This document shows positions 7,275 through 16,913 of a stretch of DNA of 64,000 bases, piece after piece; the stretch's first letter is position 1, and the number at the start of each line of letters is the position of its first letter. The notes beneath the pieces are model-generated. The model made no database searches. It saw nothing but the letters and a program-made list of their open reading frames with translations, and had not been told where the DNA came from. Made by a program: the position numbers and the translations under genes. Source of the stretch: PoT sp049331405. Its GTDB lineage: Bacteria; Planctomycetota; Planctomycetia; Isosphaerales; Isosphaeraceae. The DNA lies in the NCBI RefSeq assembly GCF_049331405.1, contig NZ_CP186274.1, positions 9,114,001 to 9,178,000 of the forward strand. The letters are read 5' to 3'.

Positions 7275-8828
7275 TCAGACCCGGCGCCAGGTGACGCCGT
7301 CCCCCTCGACGAGCTTCTCGGCCGAGTCGGGCCCCCAGGTGCCGGCCGGGTAGGGGACGGGCGGCGGGGCGCCCTCGCGATTCCAGGCGTCGAGGATCGT
7401 CGTGCAGAAGCGCCAGGCGCTCTCGACGGCGTCGGTCCTGGTGTACAGCGTCGGGTCGCCGAGCATCACGTCGAGCAGGAGCCGCTCGTAGGCCTCGGGG
7501 GGCGGGGTGGCGAAGGCGGTGCCGTAGCGGAAGTCCATCCGGACCTCCTGGAGCCGCCGCCTCGAGCCGGGGACCTTGGCCTGGAAGGCGAGGCTCGCCC
7601 CCTCGTTGGGCTGGATCCGGAGGATGAGCAGGTTCGCCCCGTCGGCCTCGTCGGCTTCGACCTCGAACATCTGGGTCGGCGGCTGGCGGAACTGGATGGC
7701 GATCTCGGAGGCCCGCTTGGGGAGCCGCTTGGCCGTCCGTAGGTAGAAGGGCACGCCGGCCCAGCGCCAGTTGTCGAGCGTCACGCGGAGGGCGACGTAA
7801 GTCTCGGTGCGGGAGTCGGGCTTGACCCCCTTCTCCTCGAGGTAGCCGGGGACGTCCTTGCCCTGGATCGAGCCGGCGGTGTACTGGCCGCGGACGACGT
7901 ATTTGTCCACGTCCTCGGCGGTCCACTTGGGCAGGGCGTCGAGCACCTTCACGCGCTCGTTGCGGACGGCGTCGGCCGAGAGGTCGACCGGCGGCTCCAT
8001 CGCGACGAGGCAGAGGAGCTGCATCAGGTGGTTCTGCACCATGTCGCGCAGGGCGCCCGACGTGTCGTAGTAGCCGCCTCGGCCGCCGGCCATGCCGAGC
8101 TCCTCGGCCACGGTGATCTGGACCGAGGCGACGTGGCGCCGGTTCCAGATCGGCTCGAAGATGGCGTTGCCGAACCGGAGGGCCAGGATGTTCTGGACCG
8201 TCTCCTTGCCGAGGTAGTGGTCGATCCGGTAGACCTGGCTCTCGTCGAGGACCTGCGAGATGTCCCGGTTCAGGGCGCGGGCGCTGGCGAGGTCGTGGCC
8301 GAACGGCTTCTCGATGACCACGCGGCTCCAGGGGCTGTCCTGCTGGCTCGGGTAGACGAGCCCCGCCTTGCCGAGGTGGTCGATGATCGTGGAGAAGTAT
8401 TCGGGGGAGACGGCGAGGTAATAGAGGCGGTTGCCCCGGGTGCCGTAAGTGGCGTCGAGCTGGTCGAGCCGCTCCTTGAGCCGAGCGTAGCCGGCGGGGT
8501 CGTCGAAGGTGCCGGAGACGAAGGCGATCCGGTTGGCGAACTCGGGCCAGGCCTCGGCGAAATCCGGGCCCGCCCCCTTGGACAGGCTCTTCTCCAGCTC
8601 CGAGCGGAGCTGCTCGTCGGTCCAGTCGCGGCGGGCGAACCCGACGATGGCACACTCGGACGGCAGGTTCCCCCCCAGCGCCAGGTGATAGAGCGCGGGG
8701 ACGAGCTTGCGGTGGGTCAAGTCGCCGGTCACGCCGAAGAGGACGACCGCGCAGGGCTCGGGGACCCGGGTCCTGGGCAAACTCTGCCGCAACGGGTTGG
8801 CGTCCGCCACCCCCAACGAGTCCGTCAT
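7275..8828 (-). CDS. zwf: Glucose-6-phosphate 1-dehydrogenase
   Basis: A 517-residue enzyme that oxidises glucose 6-phosphate to 6-phosphogluconolactone with NAD(P)+, first step of the oxidative pentose phosphate pathway. The dinucleotide-binding motif FGVTGDLTHRKL lies at residues 31-42 and the active-site signature RIDHYLGKE at 201-209, where His is part of the catalytic pair. Length is typical. The ATG at 8828 (MTDSLGVAD) is preferred over the in-frame start at 8924 because a GGGAG site lies just upstream. opcA follows in the same direction, forming a zwf-opcA operon. Confidence 0.96.
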   Translation of the reverse strand: MTDSLGVADANPLRQSLPRTRVPEPCAVVLFGVTGDLTHRKLVPALYHLALGGNLPSECAIVGFARRDWTDEQLRSELEKSLSKGAGPDFAEAWPEFANRIAFVSGTFDDPAGYARLKERLDQLDATYGTRGNRLYYLAVSPEYFSTIIDHLGKAGLVYPSQQDSPWSRVVIEKPFGHDLASARALNRDISQVLDESQVYRIDHYLGKETVQNILALRFGNAIFEPIWNRRHVASVQITVAEELGMAGGRGGYYDTSGALRDMVQNHLMQLLCLVAMEPPVDLSADAVRNERVKVLDALPKWTAEDVDKYVVRGQYTAGSIQGKDVPGYLEEKGVKPDSRTETYVALRVTLDNWRWAGVPFYLRTAKRLPKRASEIAIQFRQPPTQMFEVEADEADGANLLILRIQPNEGASLAFQAKVPGSRRRLQEVRMDFRYGTAFATPPPEAYERLLLDVMLGDPTLYTRTDAVESAWRFCTTILDAWNREGAPPPVPYPAGTWGPDSAEKLVEGDGVTWRRV

Positions 8829-8898
8829 CCGCAAACTCCCGCCTGGAGAAAACGTCCCGCCCTCGGCCTCATCGACCGGGGCATACCTCTCGACTGAG

Positions 8899-8928
8899 AG
8901 TGTACGAACCACGCTCCTCGACAATCAA
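8899..8928 (-). promoter_or_regulatory. Candidate zwf promoter
   Basis: Read on the minus strand, TTGATT (8928-8923) and TACACT (8904-8899) are 18 bases apart, about 70 bases before the zwf start. A small dyad CTCTC-4-GAGAG overlaps the start-proximal side. The match is moderate, so the call is tentative. The rest of the 255-base spacer up to 9083 shows nothing recognisable. Confidence 0.35.
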
Positions 8929-9083
8929 GAGTCGCAAGGCATTCGCCGGCGACTCGGCATGGCTCGAGGCGTCGGATCCGGGCCGACGACCGTGACCGCG
9001 CATACCCTGAAATCGAAGGGAGTTGCCGCCGGACGGGCCCGGCTGGGGTCCACGGTTTCGACGCCCCGCGACAAACCCCGAAA

Positions 9084-10793
9084 TTACTGGGCGATCTCGC
9101 GGGACACGGGGACGGCGTGGGGGCCTTGCGGGGCGGGCGAGGGGCGCCACGCCTTCGCCTCGGGGACGCGGCCGAGGCAGGCGTCGAACCGGGCGATCGT
9201 CAGGCGGAGGATGGCGTAGGCCGCCGATCCGATCACGATGATCCAGGTGGCCATCTTCGAGAGCTTGTCGGGATACGTCTCCCAATTCCAGCGCCAGACG
9301 ACCCACTCGAAGGGGGCGAACATCCCGAAGAATGGGCTGATGATCAGCCACCATAACCCGTCGGGAGAGCCATTCGTCATGGAGATGTAAAGCGTCGGCA
9401 ATACCACCGTGATCGCGATATAGGTGCAGACGCTCAGCCCCACGGCCCGGCCGAGCCGGCGCTGCCAGGTCGCGAAGGCGAGGCAGAAGCTCGTCACCAG
9501 GGCCCCGTACGCCAGCACCAGGGCGACGATCAGGCCGGCGAATGGGAAGGCCTCGAACAGGCCCCGGCGCCAGGTCATCGCGACGAGCCCCAGCAGGCCG
9601 GGGAGGATCGCCAGCTTCGGCACGATCCGGAAGGCGCCCCACCACTTGCCCATCACAATCTCTCGCGAGGAGAGCGGCGTCGCCATCAGGATGTCGAGGC
9701 TCCCCAGCGCGCGCTCCTCGGCCAGGGCCGTCGCCGAGTTCACGCTGACCATCAGGAGCCCGATCGAGACCATGAACGCGGCGGTCCCGGGGAGGATGTG
9801 CGAGCCGGGCAAACACGCGAAGAACGACACGACCGTCGCGATCACCGCGAAGAGCGTCCAGAGCCCCCGGCCCCAGCCCGAAGGCTGGCGGCGATGCCAC
9901 TCGCGCCAGAGGATCGGGTTGCGGTCGAGCGAGAGGCCGACGAGGCCGGGCACCCCGGAGGAGGGGAGGCTCGGCCGTCGACGACGCCCCGAGCGCCCCG
10001 CCTGCTTCAAGGCCGCCGAGCGGATGCAACGGATCGAGATCAACGCGAGGCCGGCCGAGATCAGGAGGCTCCCGGCGAAGAAGAGCAGCGGGTAGACCGC
10101 CTCCCTGGAACCGCCCGGGCCGAACCACTGATAGCCGAAGATCAGCCAGAACGGGTTCGTGGCCCGGAGCCAGAAGGGGGTGCCGCCCCGGTACATCTCG
10201 CTGATGAGGAGAAGGGCCATCAGCCAGACGGCGAACGTGGCGTACGTCGCCATCAGGGCCTCATGCGGCTTGCTCGCCCAGACCGAGAACGTCAGGGAGA
10301 GGGTCGCCCCCAGGCAGACCACCCCGACGATCACGAGCGAATCGAGGACCGTGTCCACGGGGTCGACGCCGCCGAGGGTCGACACGATCGCCAGCACCGG
10401 GAGCCCGCAGGCGACCGTCCCCAGCAGAGTGATCAGCCTCAGGGCGAGCTTGCCCAGGACGATCTCGGTGTTGGACAGGTCGGTGGACATCATCAGGGCC
10501 AGGCCCCCCCGGATCTTGTCCTGGCAGATCGCCCCGGCGGTCACGGCGGGGACCAGGATCAGGGCCAGGACGAGTTCCACGGCCATGATCGCGGCCGCGA
10601 AGGACGACCCGACCGTGGCGAGCTGGGCGTAGGTCGTGAAGTGACGATTCATCAGGTGGCGATACCAGACGACGAACAGCCCCGCGAACAGGCTGCCGAT
10701 CAGCAGCGCACGCCCTGCGTAGACCTGCCAGCGTCGGCAGAGCACCAGGTTCTCATAGACGAAGACCGGGCCGAGGCCAAGGCGCAGTTTCAT
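9084..10793 (-). CDS. ABC-2-like transporter permease, 569 aa
   Basis: A polytopic membrane protein with about twelve hydrophobic segments in two halves joined by a basic linker (near residues 270-290, GRSGRRRRPSLPSS). Each half has motifs of ABC-2-type permeases: LVLALILVPAVTAGAICQDK with GGLALMMSTDLSNTEIVLGK, and SATALAEERALGSLDILM with PLSSREIVMGKW. In the family such permeases export lipids, polysaccharides or drugs, or serve unknown functions. Start ATG 10793 has a GGAGGAG site five bases away. It follows an RbsA-type ATPase gene by 67 bases, an uncommon partnership. Confidence 0.82.
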   Translation of the reverse strand: MKLRLGLGPVFVYENLVLCRRWQVYAGRALLIGSLFAGLFVVWYRHLMNRHFTTYAQLATVGSSFAAAIMAVELVLALILVPAVTAGAICQDKIRGGLALMMSTDLSNTEIVLGKLALRLITLLGTVACGLPVLAIVSTLGGVDPVDTVLDSLVIVGVVCLGATLSLTFSVWASKPHEALMATYATFAVWLMALLLISEMYRGGTPFWLRATNPFWLIFGYQWFGPGGSREAVYPLLFFAGSLLISAGLALISIRCIRSAALKQAGRSGRRRRPSLPSSGVPGLVGLSLDRNPILWREWHRRQPSGWGRGLWTLFAVIATVVSFFACLPGSHILPGTAAFMVSIGLLMVSVNSATALAEERALGSLDILMATPLSSREIVMGKWWGAFRIVPKLAILPGLLGLVAMTWRRGLFEAFPFAGLIVALVLAYGALVTSFCLAFATWQRRLGRAVGLSVCTYIAITVVLPTLYISMTNGSPDGLWWLIISPFFGMFAPFEWVVWRWNWETYPDKLSKMATWIIVIGSAAYAILRLTIARFDACLGRVPEAKAWRPSPAPQGPHAVPVSREIAQ

Positions 10794-10860
10794 CGCGACT
10801 CCTCCCAATCGGTCTTCGTGATATACCGCGAGATATTCCGTCGCCTGGCGTCCGGCAGGA

Positions 10861-12405
10861 TCAGGACGCCTTGGCCCGGTCGAGGAACTGGGTCGCCGCG
10901 TGCATGATGTTTTCCTCGGTGGCCTCGGATCGAGGCAGCTCGGCCGTGAGCCGCCCCTCGCAGAGGACGATGATCCGGTCGGAGACGGTCAAGAGCTCCG
11001 GCAGCTCGCTCGAGGTCATGATGACGGCCATCCCCTCGGCGACGAGCCTGCGGATCAGGGCATAAATTTCCGCCTTGGCCCCGACGTCGATGCCGCGGGT
11101 CGGCTCGTCCAGGAGCAGAAGCTTGGGCCCGATCAGGAGCCAGCGGGCGAGGATGCACTTCTGCTGGTTCCCCCCGGAGAGGCTCGTGATCGCCGCCCCC
11201 CCGCCGGCCGTCTTGATGCTGAGCCTGGCGATCGACTCCGTGACCGCCTTCGACTCGGCCCTCCGGCTGATCAGGCCGTTGCGGGTGAGGCCGTCGAGGT
11301 GCCGGATCGTGATGTTCTCGGCCACGGACATCTGGTCGAAGAGGCCGAGGTTCTTGCGGTCTTCCGTCACGAGCGCGACCCCGGCCTCGATGGCCGCGCC
11401 GGGGTTGCGGAACCGGACACGCTGGTCGTTGAGGAGGATCTCGCCGGCAGGGGTCTTCTCCGAGGCCCCGAAGAGGGCCTCCAGCAGCTCCGTACGCCCC
11501 GCGCCGAGCAATCCTGCAACCCCTAACACCTCGCCGGCGCGCACCTGGAACGTGACGTCCTTGAGATCCGGCCGGCCGCTCCCCGCCGGGGCCTCCAGGA
11601 AGAGGCCGCGGACGTCGAGCACGGGCTTGCCGCTCGCCGGCTGGTGGTCGAAGTGGAGCCCGGCGATCTCGCGTCCGACCATCCACCGCACGACCTGCTC
11701 GGGCCCCGTCTCGGCCCCCGTCGCGCTGGCGACGAACCGGCCGTCGCGGAGGACCGTGACCTGATCCGAGAGGGTGAAGACCTCGTTCATCTTGTGCGAG
11801 ATGTAGAGGACCGTCGTCCCCTGCTTGCGGAGGTCGTCGATGACGCGGTAGAGCCGATAGACCTCGGAGTCGGACAGGGCGGAGGTCGGCTCGTCCATGA
11901 TCAGGATCGCGGCCTTGAAGGCGAGGGCCTTAGCGATCTCGACCATCTGCTGGTCGCCGATCCGGAGGTCGCCGACGAGGGCCCTCGGCGAGATCGGGGC
12001 GCCGAGCCGCTCGAAGAGGCGGCGGGCCTCGGCCTCCATCGCTCTATCGTTGAGCCAGCCGAAGCCCCGCGTCCGCTCGCGGCCGAGGAAGATGTTGGCG
12101 GCGACGGTCATCTCGGGGACGAGGTTCAGCTCCTGGTAGATGATGCGGACCCCGGCGTCCTCGGCGTCTCGAGGCCCCGAGAACCGCACGACCTGGCCGT
12201 CGATGAGGATCTCCCCCTCATAGTCGGTGATCGCGCCGGCGAGGATCTTCATGAGCGTGCTCTTGCCCGCCCCGTTCTCGCCGCAGAGCGCGTGGACCTC
12301 CCCCGCCTTCGCCGAGAAGGTCACGTCCCGAAGCGCATGCACCCCGCCGAAATGCTTGGCGATGTTCCTCATCTGGAGCCGAACCGACTCGTCTTGAGTG
12401 CTCAT
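10861..12405 (-). CDS. Sugar-type ABC transporter double ATPase (RbsA/MglA family)
   Basis: 514 residues with two nucleotide-binding domains. First domain: Walker A GENGAGKST, Q-loop YQELNLVPEMTV, signature region GDLRIGDQQM and Walker B LIMDEPTSALS. Second domain: the degenerate Walker A GLLGAGRTELL typical of RbsA, signature LSGGNQQK and Walker B LLLDEPTRGIDVG. Family members energise uptake of ribose, galactose, xylose and similar sugars together with an RbsC-type permease and a periplasmic binding protein. Neither is adjacent; an ABC-2-like permease follows instead. ATG 12405 is preceded by GAGGAG. Confidence 0.9.
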   Translation of the reverse strand: MSTQDESVRLQMRNIAKHFGGVHALRDVTFSAKAGEVHALCGENGAGKSTLMKILAGAITDYEGEILIDGQVVRFSGPRDAEDAGVRIIYQELNLVPEMTVAANIFLGRERTRGFGWLNDRAMEAEARRLFERLGAPISPRALVGDLRIGDQQMVEIAKALAFKAAILIMDEPTSALSDSEVYRLYRVIDDLRKQGTTVLYISHKMNEVFTLSDQVTVLRDGRFVASATGAETGPEQVVRWMVGREIAGLHFDHQPASGKPVLDVRGLFLEAPAGSGRPDLKDVTFQVRAGEVLGVAGLLGAGRTELLEALFGASEKTPAGEILLNDQRVRFRNPGAAIEAGVALVTEDRKNLGLFDQMSVAENITIRHLDGLTRNGLISRRAESKAVTESIARLSIKTAGGGAAITSLSGGNQQKCILARWLLIGPKLLLLDEPTRGIDVGAKAEIYALIRRLVAEGMAVIMTSSELPELLTVSDRIIVLCEGRLTAELPRSEATEENIMHAATQFLDRAKAS

Positions 12406-12771
12406 GCGTCGCGACCGCTCCTCAACTCGATAGCAGGGCGAAGGCCGACTCCCCACCCCCGTCGATTTCGAGAGGCTTTCACGCCTGATGCCTCGCAGAT
12501 CGCGGCGGGCCCCTGATACGGATGCGACAGAGGCCGCGGCATCTCGCGGGAAGTGGCAAGGGAAGGGGCCATCGTAAGCGACCCGGGCCGGCCAAGGAAG
12601 GGCGCGCCGGGCGGCTCCTGGACGCATGCTCCGTCATTGAAAAGGCCGCTGGATCTCGACGGCTTTTCCCGTGCGGGGGCCGGTGTCGATCGGTTAGGAT
12701 GCGGGTCGAGGGTCGTCAACACTCCGAGGCGGCCCGCAAGTCCGATGGAACTGGCGAGGGGTTAGGTCGTC
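12406..12771. other. 366-base divergent spacer
   Basis: Separates the minus-strand ABC ATPase from a plus-strand zinc-ribbon gene and should hold both promoters. I see no convincing -35/-10 pair, no repeat and no small gene with a good ribosome-binding site. Confidence 0.5.
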
Positions 12772-13167
12772 ATGCCGACGGATATCCTATTCCTGGTGAC
12801 GTACGAGTGCCCCCGCTGCCAGGCGTCGCTCGAGGCGAGGGGGCGGGCCCTCTCGACCTGGCTCCGCTGCCCGAAGTGCGGCCGCCCGAGCCTCCCCCCG
12901 ATGGAGACCCGGATCATGTCCCAGCGTCGGATGCAGGCGTCCGAGGGGATCATGTACATCGGCGCGGAGGCCGAGAGGTCGGAGCGGGCCTCGAAGCCGA
13001 GCCCCATGGCGGCCGTGCGCCGGATCTTGCTGGCGGTCGCCTTCCTCACCGCCTTGACGCTCCTGGTCAACGCGTTCCTCGAGGGGAACCCCTTCAATGT
13101 CGTCGCCTTCGGCCTGGCGACGATCGTCCTCCTCGCCTTCCTGATCTTCACCGGCCGCAGGCGCTGA
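12772..13167 (+). CDS. Zinc-ribbon protein with two C-terminal membrane helices
   Basis: 131 residues. The N-terminal 35 residues hold two CxxC pairs (YECPRCQASL and LRCPKCGRPSL), a zinc ribbon likely to bind one Zn. A polar middle (residues about 45-80) links to two hydrophobic helices at about 82-122 (ILLAVAFLTALTLLVNAFL and NVVAFGLATIVLLAFLIF), ending GRRR. No enzymatic motif is visible. Similar small ribbon-plus-TM proteins are common in planctomycetes and their role is unknown. A plus-strand acyltransferase gene follows after 146 bases. Confidence 0.72.
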   Translation: MPTDILFLVTYECPRCQASLEARGRALSTWLRCPKCGRPSLPPMETRIMSQRRMQASEGIMYIGAEAERSERASKPSPMAAVRRILLAVAFLTALTLLVNAFLEGNPFNVVAFGLATIVLLAFLIFTGRRR

Positions 13168-13313
13168 GGACGGCCTGGCACGAAACGCGACGCGACGGGC
13201 AGGATGCCGAGGGGGGACGATCCATCGGAGTCATCGAGACTCAAGATTCCGTCCGATCGAACCGAGTTCCCCTGAGGCGTGCTCCCCTTCGCGTCCGTTG
13301 CGAGGTCACGATC

Positions 13314-14573
13314 GTGAAACGCGTACCGCTGGCCGACGAGCTCCCGTATCGGTTCTACCCCCCCAGGCTGCATCGAGGGTTGCTCTGGGCCTCGGGGTTC
13401 CTGCTCCCCAGGATGCTGCGCAAGGATCACCAGGTCGCCGAGGTCGACGTCTCCGGCCTCGAGCGGCTGCAGCCCTTGCTCGACCGAGGGGATGGGGTCC
13501 TGCTCACGCCCAACCACCCGGACCACGCCGACTGCTACATGATGTTCGACCTGGGGCGGCGGCTCTCGACCCCCTTCTACTACATGGCCGCCTACCAGAT
13601 CTTCGTCGGCAAGAACCACTGGATCCTGCCCAGGATCGGCGTCTTCCCGGTCGATCGCGAGGGGGCGGATCTGACCGCTTTCAAGACGGGCGTCGACGTC
13701 CTGGCGAAGGGGAAGAACCCGCTCGTGATCTTCCCGGAGGGGGAGATCTACCACCTCTCCGACCGCCTGACGCCGGTCAGGGAAGGGGCCGTGGCCGTCG
13801 CCGCGGCGGCCGTGAAGCGGATCGACCCCGGCAAGACAATCTGGGTCGTCCCCATCGCGCTCAAGTACCGGTTCCTCGACCACGTCGACCCGATGCCGAA
13901 GATCATCGACGCGATGGAGAGGCTCGAGACCCGGTTCACCTGGTGGCCGCGCTCGGACCGGAGCCTGGTCGAGCGGATCTACGAGTATGCCGAGGGGGTG
14001 CTAGGCCTCAAGGAATACGAGTACCTCGGCGCGGTGCAGCCGGGCCCGCTCAAGGATCGCCTGCTCGGGCTCGCTCATAACATCCTCGACCGGATCGAGG
14101 ATCGCCGCTGCGGCAAGCGTCGCGATGACACCGCGCCGGTACGCGTCAAGGAGCTGCGCCGGGCCTGCCTCGACACGCTGGCCGATCCCGGCGTCACGCC
14201 CGAGCAGAGGCGGCAGACCCAGCGCGATCTGCACGACCTCTTCCTCGTCATCCAGCTCTTCAGCTACCCCGGCGACTATATCCGGGAAAGCCCGACGCTG
14301 GAGCGCGTGGCCGAGACGATCATGAAGTTCGGCCAGGACTTCCTCGGCGACGACATCCCCGTGCCATACGGCCCCCGACAAGGCATCCTGCGGATCGGCG
14401 AGCCGATCGACGTCCGGGTGAGGCTCGCCGGCGCGGGGAAGGCCCGGCAGGCGGTCGGGGCCCTCACAATCGACCTCGAATCCAGGATCCAGGGGCTCCT
14501 CGACGAGATCGGACCCGGCCGCCCCCTGAGCCCGGCCCAGGCGCCGGCCGTCGGGGTGCTCCAGCAGGCCTGA
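13314..14573 (+). CDS. PlsC-type 1-acyl-glycerol-phosphate acyltransferase-like protein
   Basis: 419 residues, membrane-associated lipid acyltransferase family. The catalytic HX4D motif is in NHPDHADCYM and the substrate-binding FPEG motif in VIFPEGEIYHL; a third motif (VVPIALKYRF) follows at the expected spacing. The family transfers an acyl chain to lysophosphatidic acid or related acceptors. The C-terminal 200 residues are unusual for PlsC proper, so another acceptor is possible. GTG 13314 is chosen for its GAGG site nine bases upstream; the longer upstream frame is low-quality. A strong terminator follows. Confidence 0.85.
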   Translation: MKRVPLADELPYRFYPPRLHRGLLWASGFLLPRMLRKDHQVAEVDVSGLERLQPLLDRGDGVLLTPNHPDHADCYMMFDLGRRLSTPFYYMAAYQIFVGKNHWILPRIGVFPVDREGADLTAFKTGVDVLAKGKNPLVIFPEGEIYHLSDRLTPVREGAVAVAAAAVKRIDPGKTIWVVPIALKYRFLDHVDPMPKIIDAMERLETRFTWWPRSDRSLVERIYEYAEGVLGLKEYEYLGAVQPGPLKDRLLGLAHNILDRIEDRRCGKRRDDTAPVRVKELRRACLDTLADPGVTPEQRRQTQRDLHDLFLVIQLFSYPGDYIRESPTLERVAETIMKFGQDFLGDDIPVPYGPRQGILRIGEPIDVRVRLAGAGKARQAVGALTIDLESRIQGLLDEIGPGRPLSPAQAPAVGVLQQA

Positions 14574-14596
14574 GCCGTTGGGAGCCTTCAAGAACA

Positions 14597-14635
14597 AAGG
14601 CCGGGCCGGCGCGAGTTGCGCCGGCCCGGCCTTTT
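14597..14635 (+). terminator. Rho-independent terminator after the acyltransferase gene
   Basis: Perfect 16-base GC-rich arms (aaggccgggccggcgc and complement) with the loop GAGTT, ending in TTTT. It also separates the plus-strand acyltransferase from the converging minus-strand epimerase gene. Confidence 0.9.
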
Positions 14636-14664
14636 GCGTCGACCTAAAGGTCGATGCCAGGGGC

Positions 14665-15537
14665 TCAGAGCTCCTCGGCGTAGGCGTCGTCCTCGGGGTT
14701 GAAGCCGAGGAACTCGGTCGCCTCGCTCAGGTCCCAGCGCATTCCTCGGTTGTTGGACATGCCGTTGACGACGAGGAACGTGCGATCGCCGAGGTCGGCC
14801 TCGACGGCCCCGTCGAAGAGGCGGATGAGGTCCTCGTTCGAGAGCCACATGGCGCGGGCCCACTCGTCGGGGAGGGTCTCGGGGCGGTTCGCCCCATGCT
14901 GGATCCAGCCGAGCCGCAGGGCGATGAAGGTGATGTCGAACGCCGTGGCGAAGCTCCGGCCGAGGCGCTCGCCCATCAGCTTGGTGCCGCCGTAGGGGCT
15001 GTCGGGGCGGGGGGGCAAGTCGACGGTGATCGGCATGTCCCCGAGCTCGCGATAGTCCCCCATCGCGTGGTTCGAGCTGGCGAAGATCAGGCGCTCGACC
15101 CCCGTGAGCGCCGCGGCGAGGAAGACGTTCGAGAGCGCGTCGATGTTGGGCCGCTCGAGCTCGTCCCAGGGGGAGAACTCGTTCGGGTTCCCGGCGAGGT
15201 GGATGACGGTGTCGACGTCCTGGAAGTGGGCGATCCAGTCGTCGTTGAACTCGCTGAGGTCGACCTGGATGACCTCGGGGTCGTCGGGCCCGGCCTTGGC
15301 GTCGAGCAGGATGAGGTCATAGATGTCGCCCCAGGCGGCGCGGAGCTTCCGGCCGATGTTGCCGCAGGCGCCGGTGATCAGGACCGTGCGCGGCCCCTCG
15401 TCGAATCCGTCCTCCTCGTCTTCCCCCTCGATATCCTCGATGCCCTCATCGTCGGGGTGCATCGGGAGGATCGGCAGGACGTCGGGGAACTTGGGGCGGC
15501 CCGCGTCGTCGCTCTCTCGCGGCTCGTCGATATTCAT
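14665..15537 (-). CDS. NAD-dependent epimerase/dehydratase (extended SDR family)
   Basis: 290 residues. The Rossmann motif is VLITGACGNIGRKL (TGxxGxxG) after an acidic N-terminal extension of about 45 residues rich in Asp/Glu. VIHLAGNPNE follows, then the catalytic residues FASSNHAMG and SPYGGTKLMGERL (YxxxK). The spacing and IASSNHAxG-like segment resemble uronate dehydrogenase and related sugar-nucleotide or uronate enzymes. ATG 15537 has an AGGGGA site; the longer frame to 15894 overlaps the divergent gene and lacks support. The acidic extension is not part of the core fold. Confidence 0.87.
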   Translation of the reverse strand: MNIDEPRESDDAGRPKFPDVLPILPMHPDDEGIEDIEGEDEEDGFDEGPRTVLITGACGNIGRKLRAAWGDIYDLILLDAKAGPDDPEVIQVDLSEFNDDWIAHFQDVDTVIHLAGNPNEFSPWDELERPNIDALSNVFLAAALTGVERLIFASSNHAMGDYRELGDMPITVDLPPRPDSPYGGTKLMGERLGRSFATAFDITFIALRLGWIQHGANRPETLPDEWARAMWLSNEDLIRLFDGAVEADLGDRTFLVVNGMSNNRGMRWDLSEATEFLGFNPEDDAYAEEL

Positions 15538-15748
15538 GCTGGTTCCCCTGGGCAAGGAGTGTTCGGGAGGTCTTTCGCCCACACGATACCGACGCGACAG
15601 GGAATTGTCACCAGGATCGGCCCGGCTCATAGGGGTTGTTGCGGCCGAGGCTTTCCCCGCCGGATCCGGAAGTCTCGCCGAAGATTTCGAAGGCGTCCGC
15701 GAATAGCCTTCGCCCCGGAAACCAACCTCCTTCGCGGGACCTGACCCC

Positions 15749-16837
15749 ATGCCGACGACCGCCGAATCTTCCAAGCCAGGGCACCTCAAATACGTCGTCA
15801 GGGGACTCGCCGCGCTCGTCGTCGCACTGCTCGGCCTCACGACCTGGATCCTGCTGAACTCGGGTATGGACCTCCCGCCGATCCCCGTCCCCAACGGCTA
15901 CGACGACCTCAAGCGAGCGGGGACGATGATCATCGGGTCCGAGCCTGGCCCACGGGGGGACGTCCGCCAGGCCACCGAGGACGAGCTTCGAGCCTACCTC
16001 GCCGCGAACCGGGAGGCCCTGGCACTCGGCCGGGCCGGCCTGGCGAAGAAGTGCCTCGTGCCCCTCTCGGCCAAGGAGGGGACGCTCGAATTCCAGATTG
16101 CCGACCACGTCGAATGGTCGGGAAAAATCCGGCGGCTCTCCCGGCTCCTGGCCTGCGAGGCGAGGCTCGCAGGCTTCGAAGGCCGTCGCGACGACGCCCT
16201 CCGCGCCGAACTCGACCTCGTCCGGCTCGGGAATGACGCGAGCCGAGGGGGCATGGTCATCGACCACGGAATCGGGCTGGCCATCACGACGACCGGGCTG
16301 GCCTTGCTCCGAGAGGATCTGGAGAAGCTCTCCCCCGATCAATGCCGCCGGGCGATCCGGGGGTTGGAGACGGCCTTCGACGCAAGGGAGCCCGTCGCCC
16401 AGGTCGTCTCGCGCGAGTCGAAACTCGGCAGCTCCGCAGGGACCTTGCAGGTGAGGGTCCTCGCCTCCTTCGCCAACACGTTTCAATCGCAGCTCACCAC
16501 GGCTTTCGACCATGCCGTCTTCTCCGACAAGCGCACGGCGGCCGACTACCAGCAAATCCTCTCCGAGCTCGGCCTGCGCGTTTACCGCGAGGAGCACGGC
16601 ACTTTGCCCGTATCCCTGGGGGCCCTCGCCCCGACGATCCTCGTCCGCATCCCGTTCGACCCCTTCATTTCGAAGAATCATCCTCTCAACTATCATCCCG
16701 ACTCAACGAGCTTGATGCTCTACTCCGTCGGCCCCGACGGCCGCGACGACGGCGGCAAGCCCATGACGGGGCAGACCCCCGACGCCCTAGGCGACCTCGC
16801 CTTCCCGCTCGATCGGGCGACAAGGCCCACGCGATGA
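15749..16837 (+). CDS. Hypothetical membrane-anchored protein with pseudopilin-like C-terminus
   Basis: 362 residues with one N-terminal membrane helix (residues about 18-36, VRGLAALVVALLGLTTWILL) and a large presumably periplasmic helical part. The C-terminal 70 residues (from YREEHGTLPVSLGALAP to LYSVGPDGRDDGG) look like the end of type II secretion major pseudopilins, where a similar DGxDDGG loop binds calcium. Planctomycetes carry many such proteins of unknown function. It precedes the FetAB genes by 76 bases in the same direction; no functional link is evident. Confidence 0.72.
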   Translation: MPTTAESSKPGHLKYVVRGLAALVVALLGLTTWILLNSGMDLPPIPVPNGYDDLKRAGTMIIGSEPGPRGDVRQATEDELRAYLAANREALALGRAGLAKKCLVPLSAKEGTLEFQIADHVEWSGKIRRLSRLLACEARLAGFEGRRDDALRAELDLVRLGNDASRGGMVIDHGIGLAITTTGLALLREDLEKLSPDQCRRAIRGLETAFDAREPVAQVVSRESKLGSSAGTLQVRVLASFANTFQSQLTTAFDHAVFSDKRTAADYQQILSELGLRVYREEHGTLPVSLGALAPTILVRIPFDPFISKNHPLNYHPDSTSLMLYSVGPDGRDDGGKPMTGQTPDALGDLAFPLDRATRPTR

Positions 16838-16913
16838 GTTGCGGGCGGGCCGAGTCGGGGGATAGCATATCGCTCCCGAACGCCCCCAAGAGATCCCCGC
16901 CGAGGCCCCGCCC

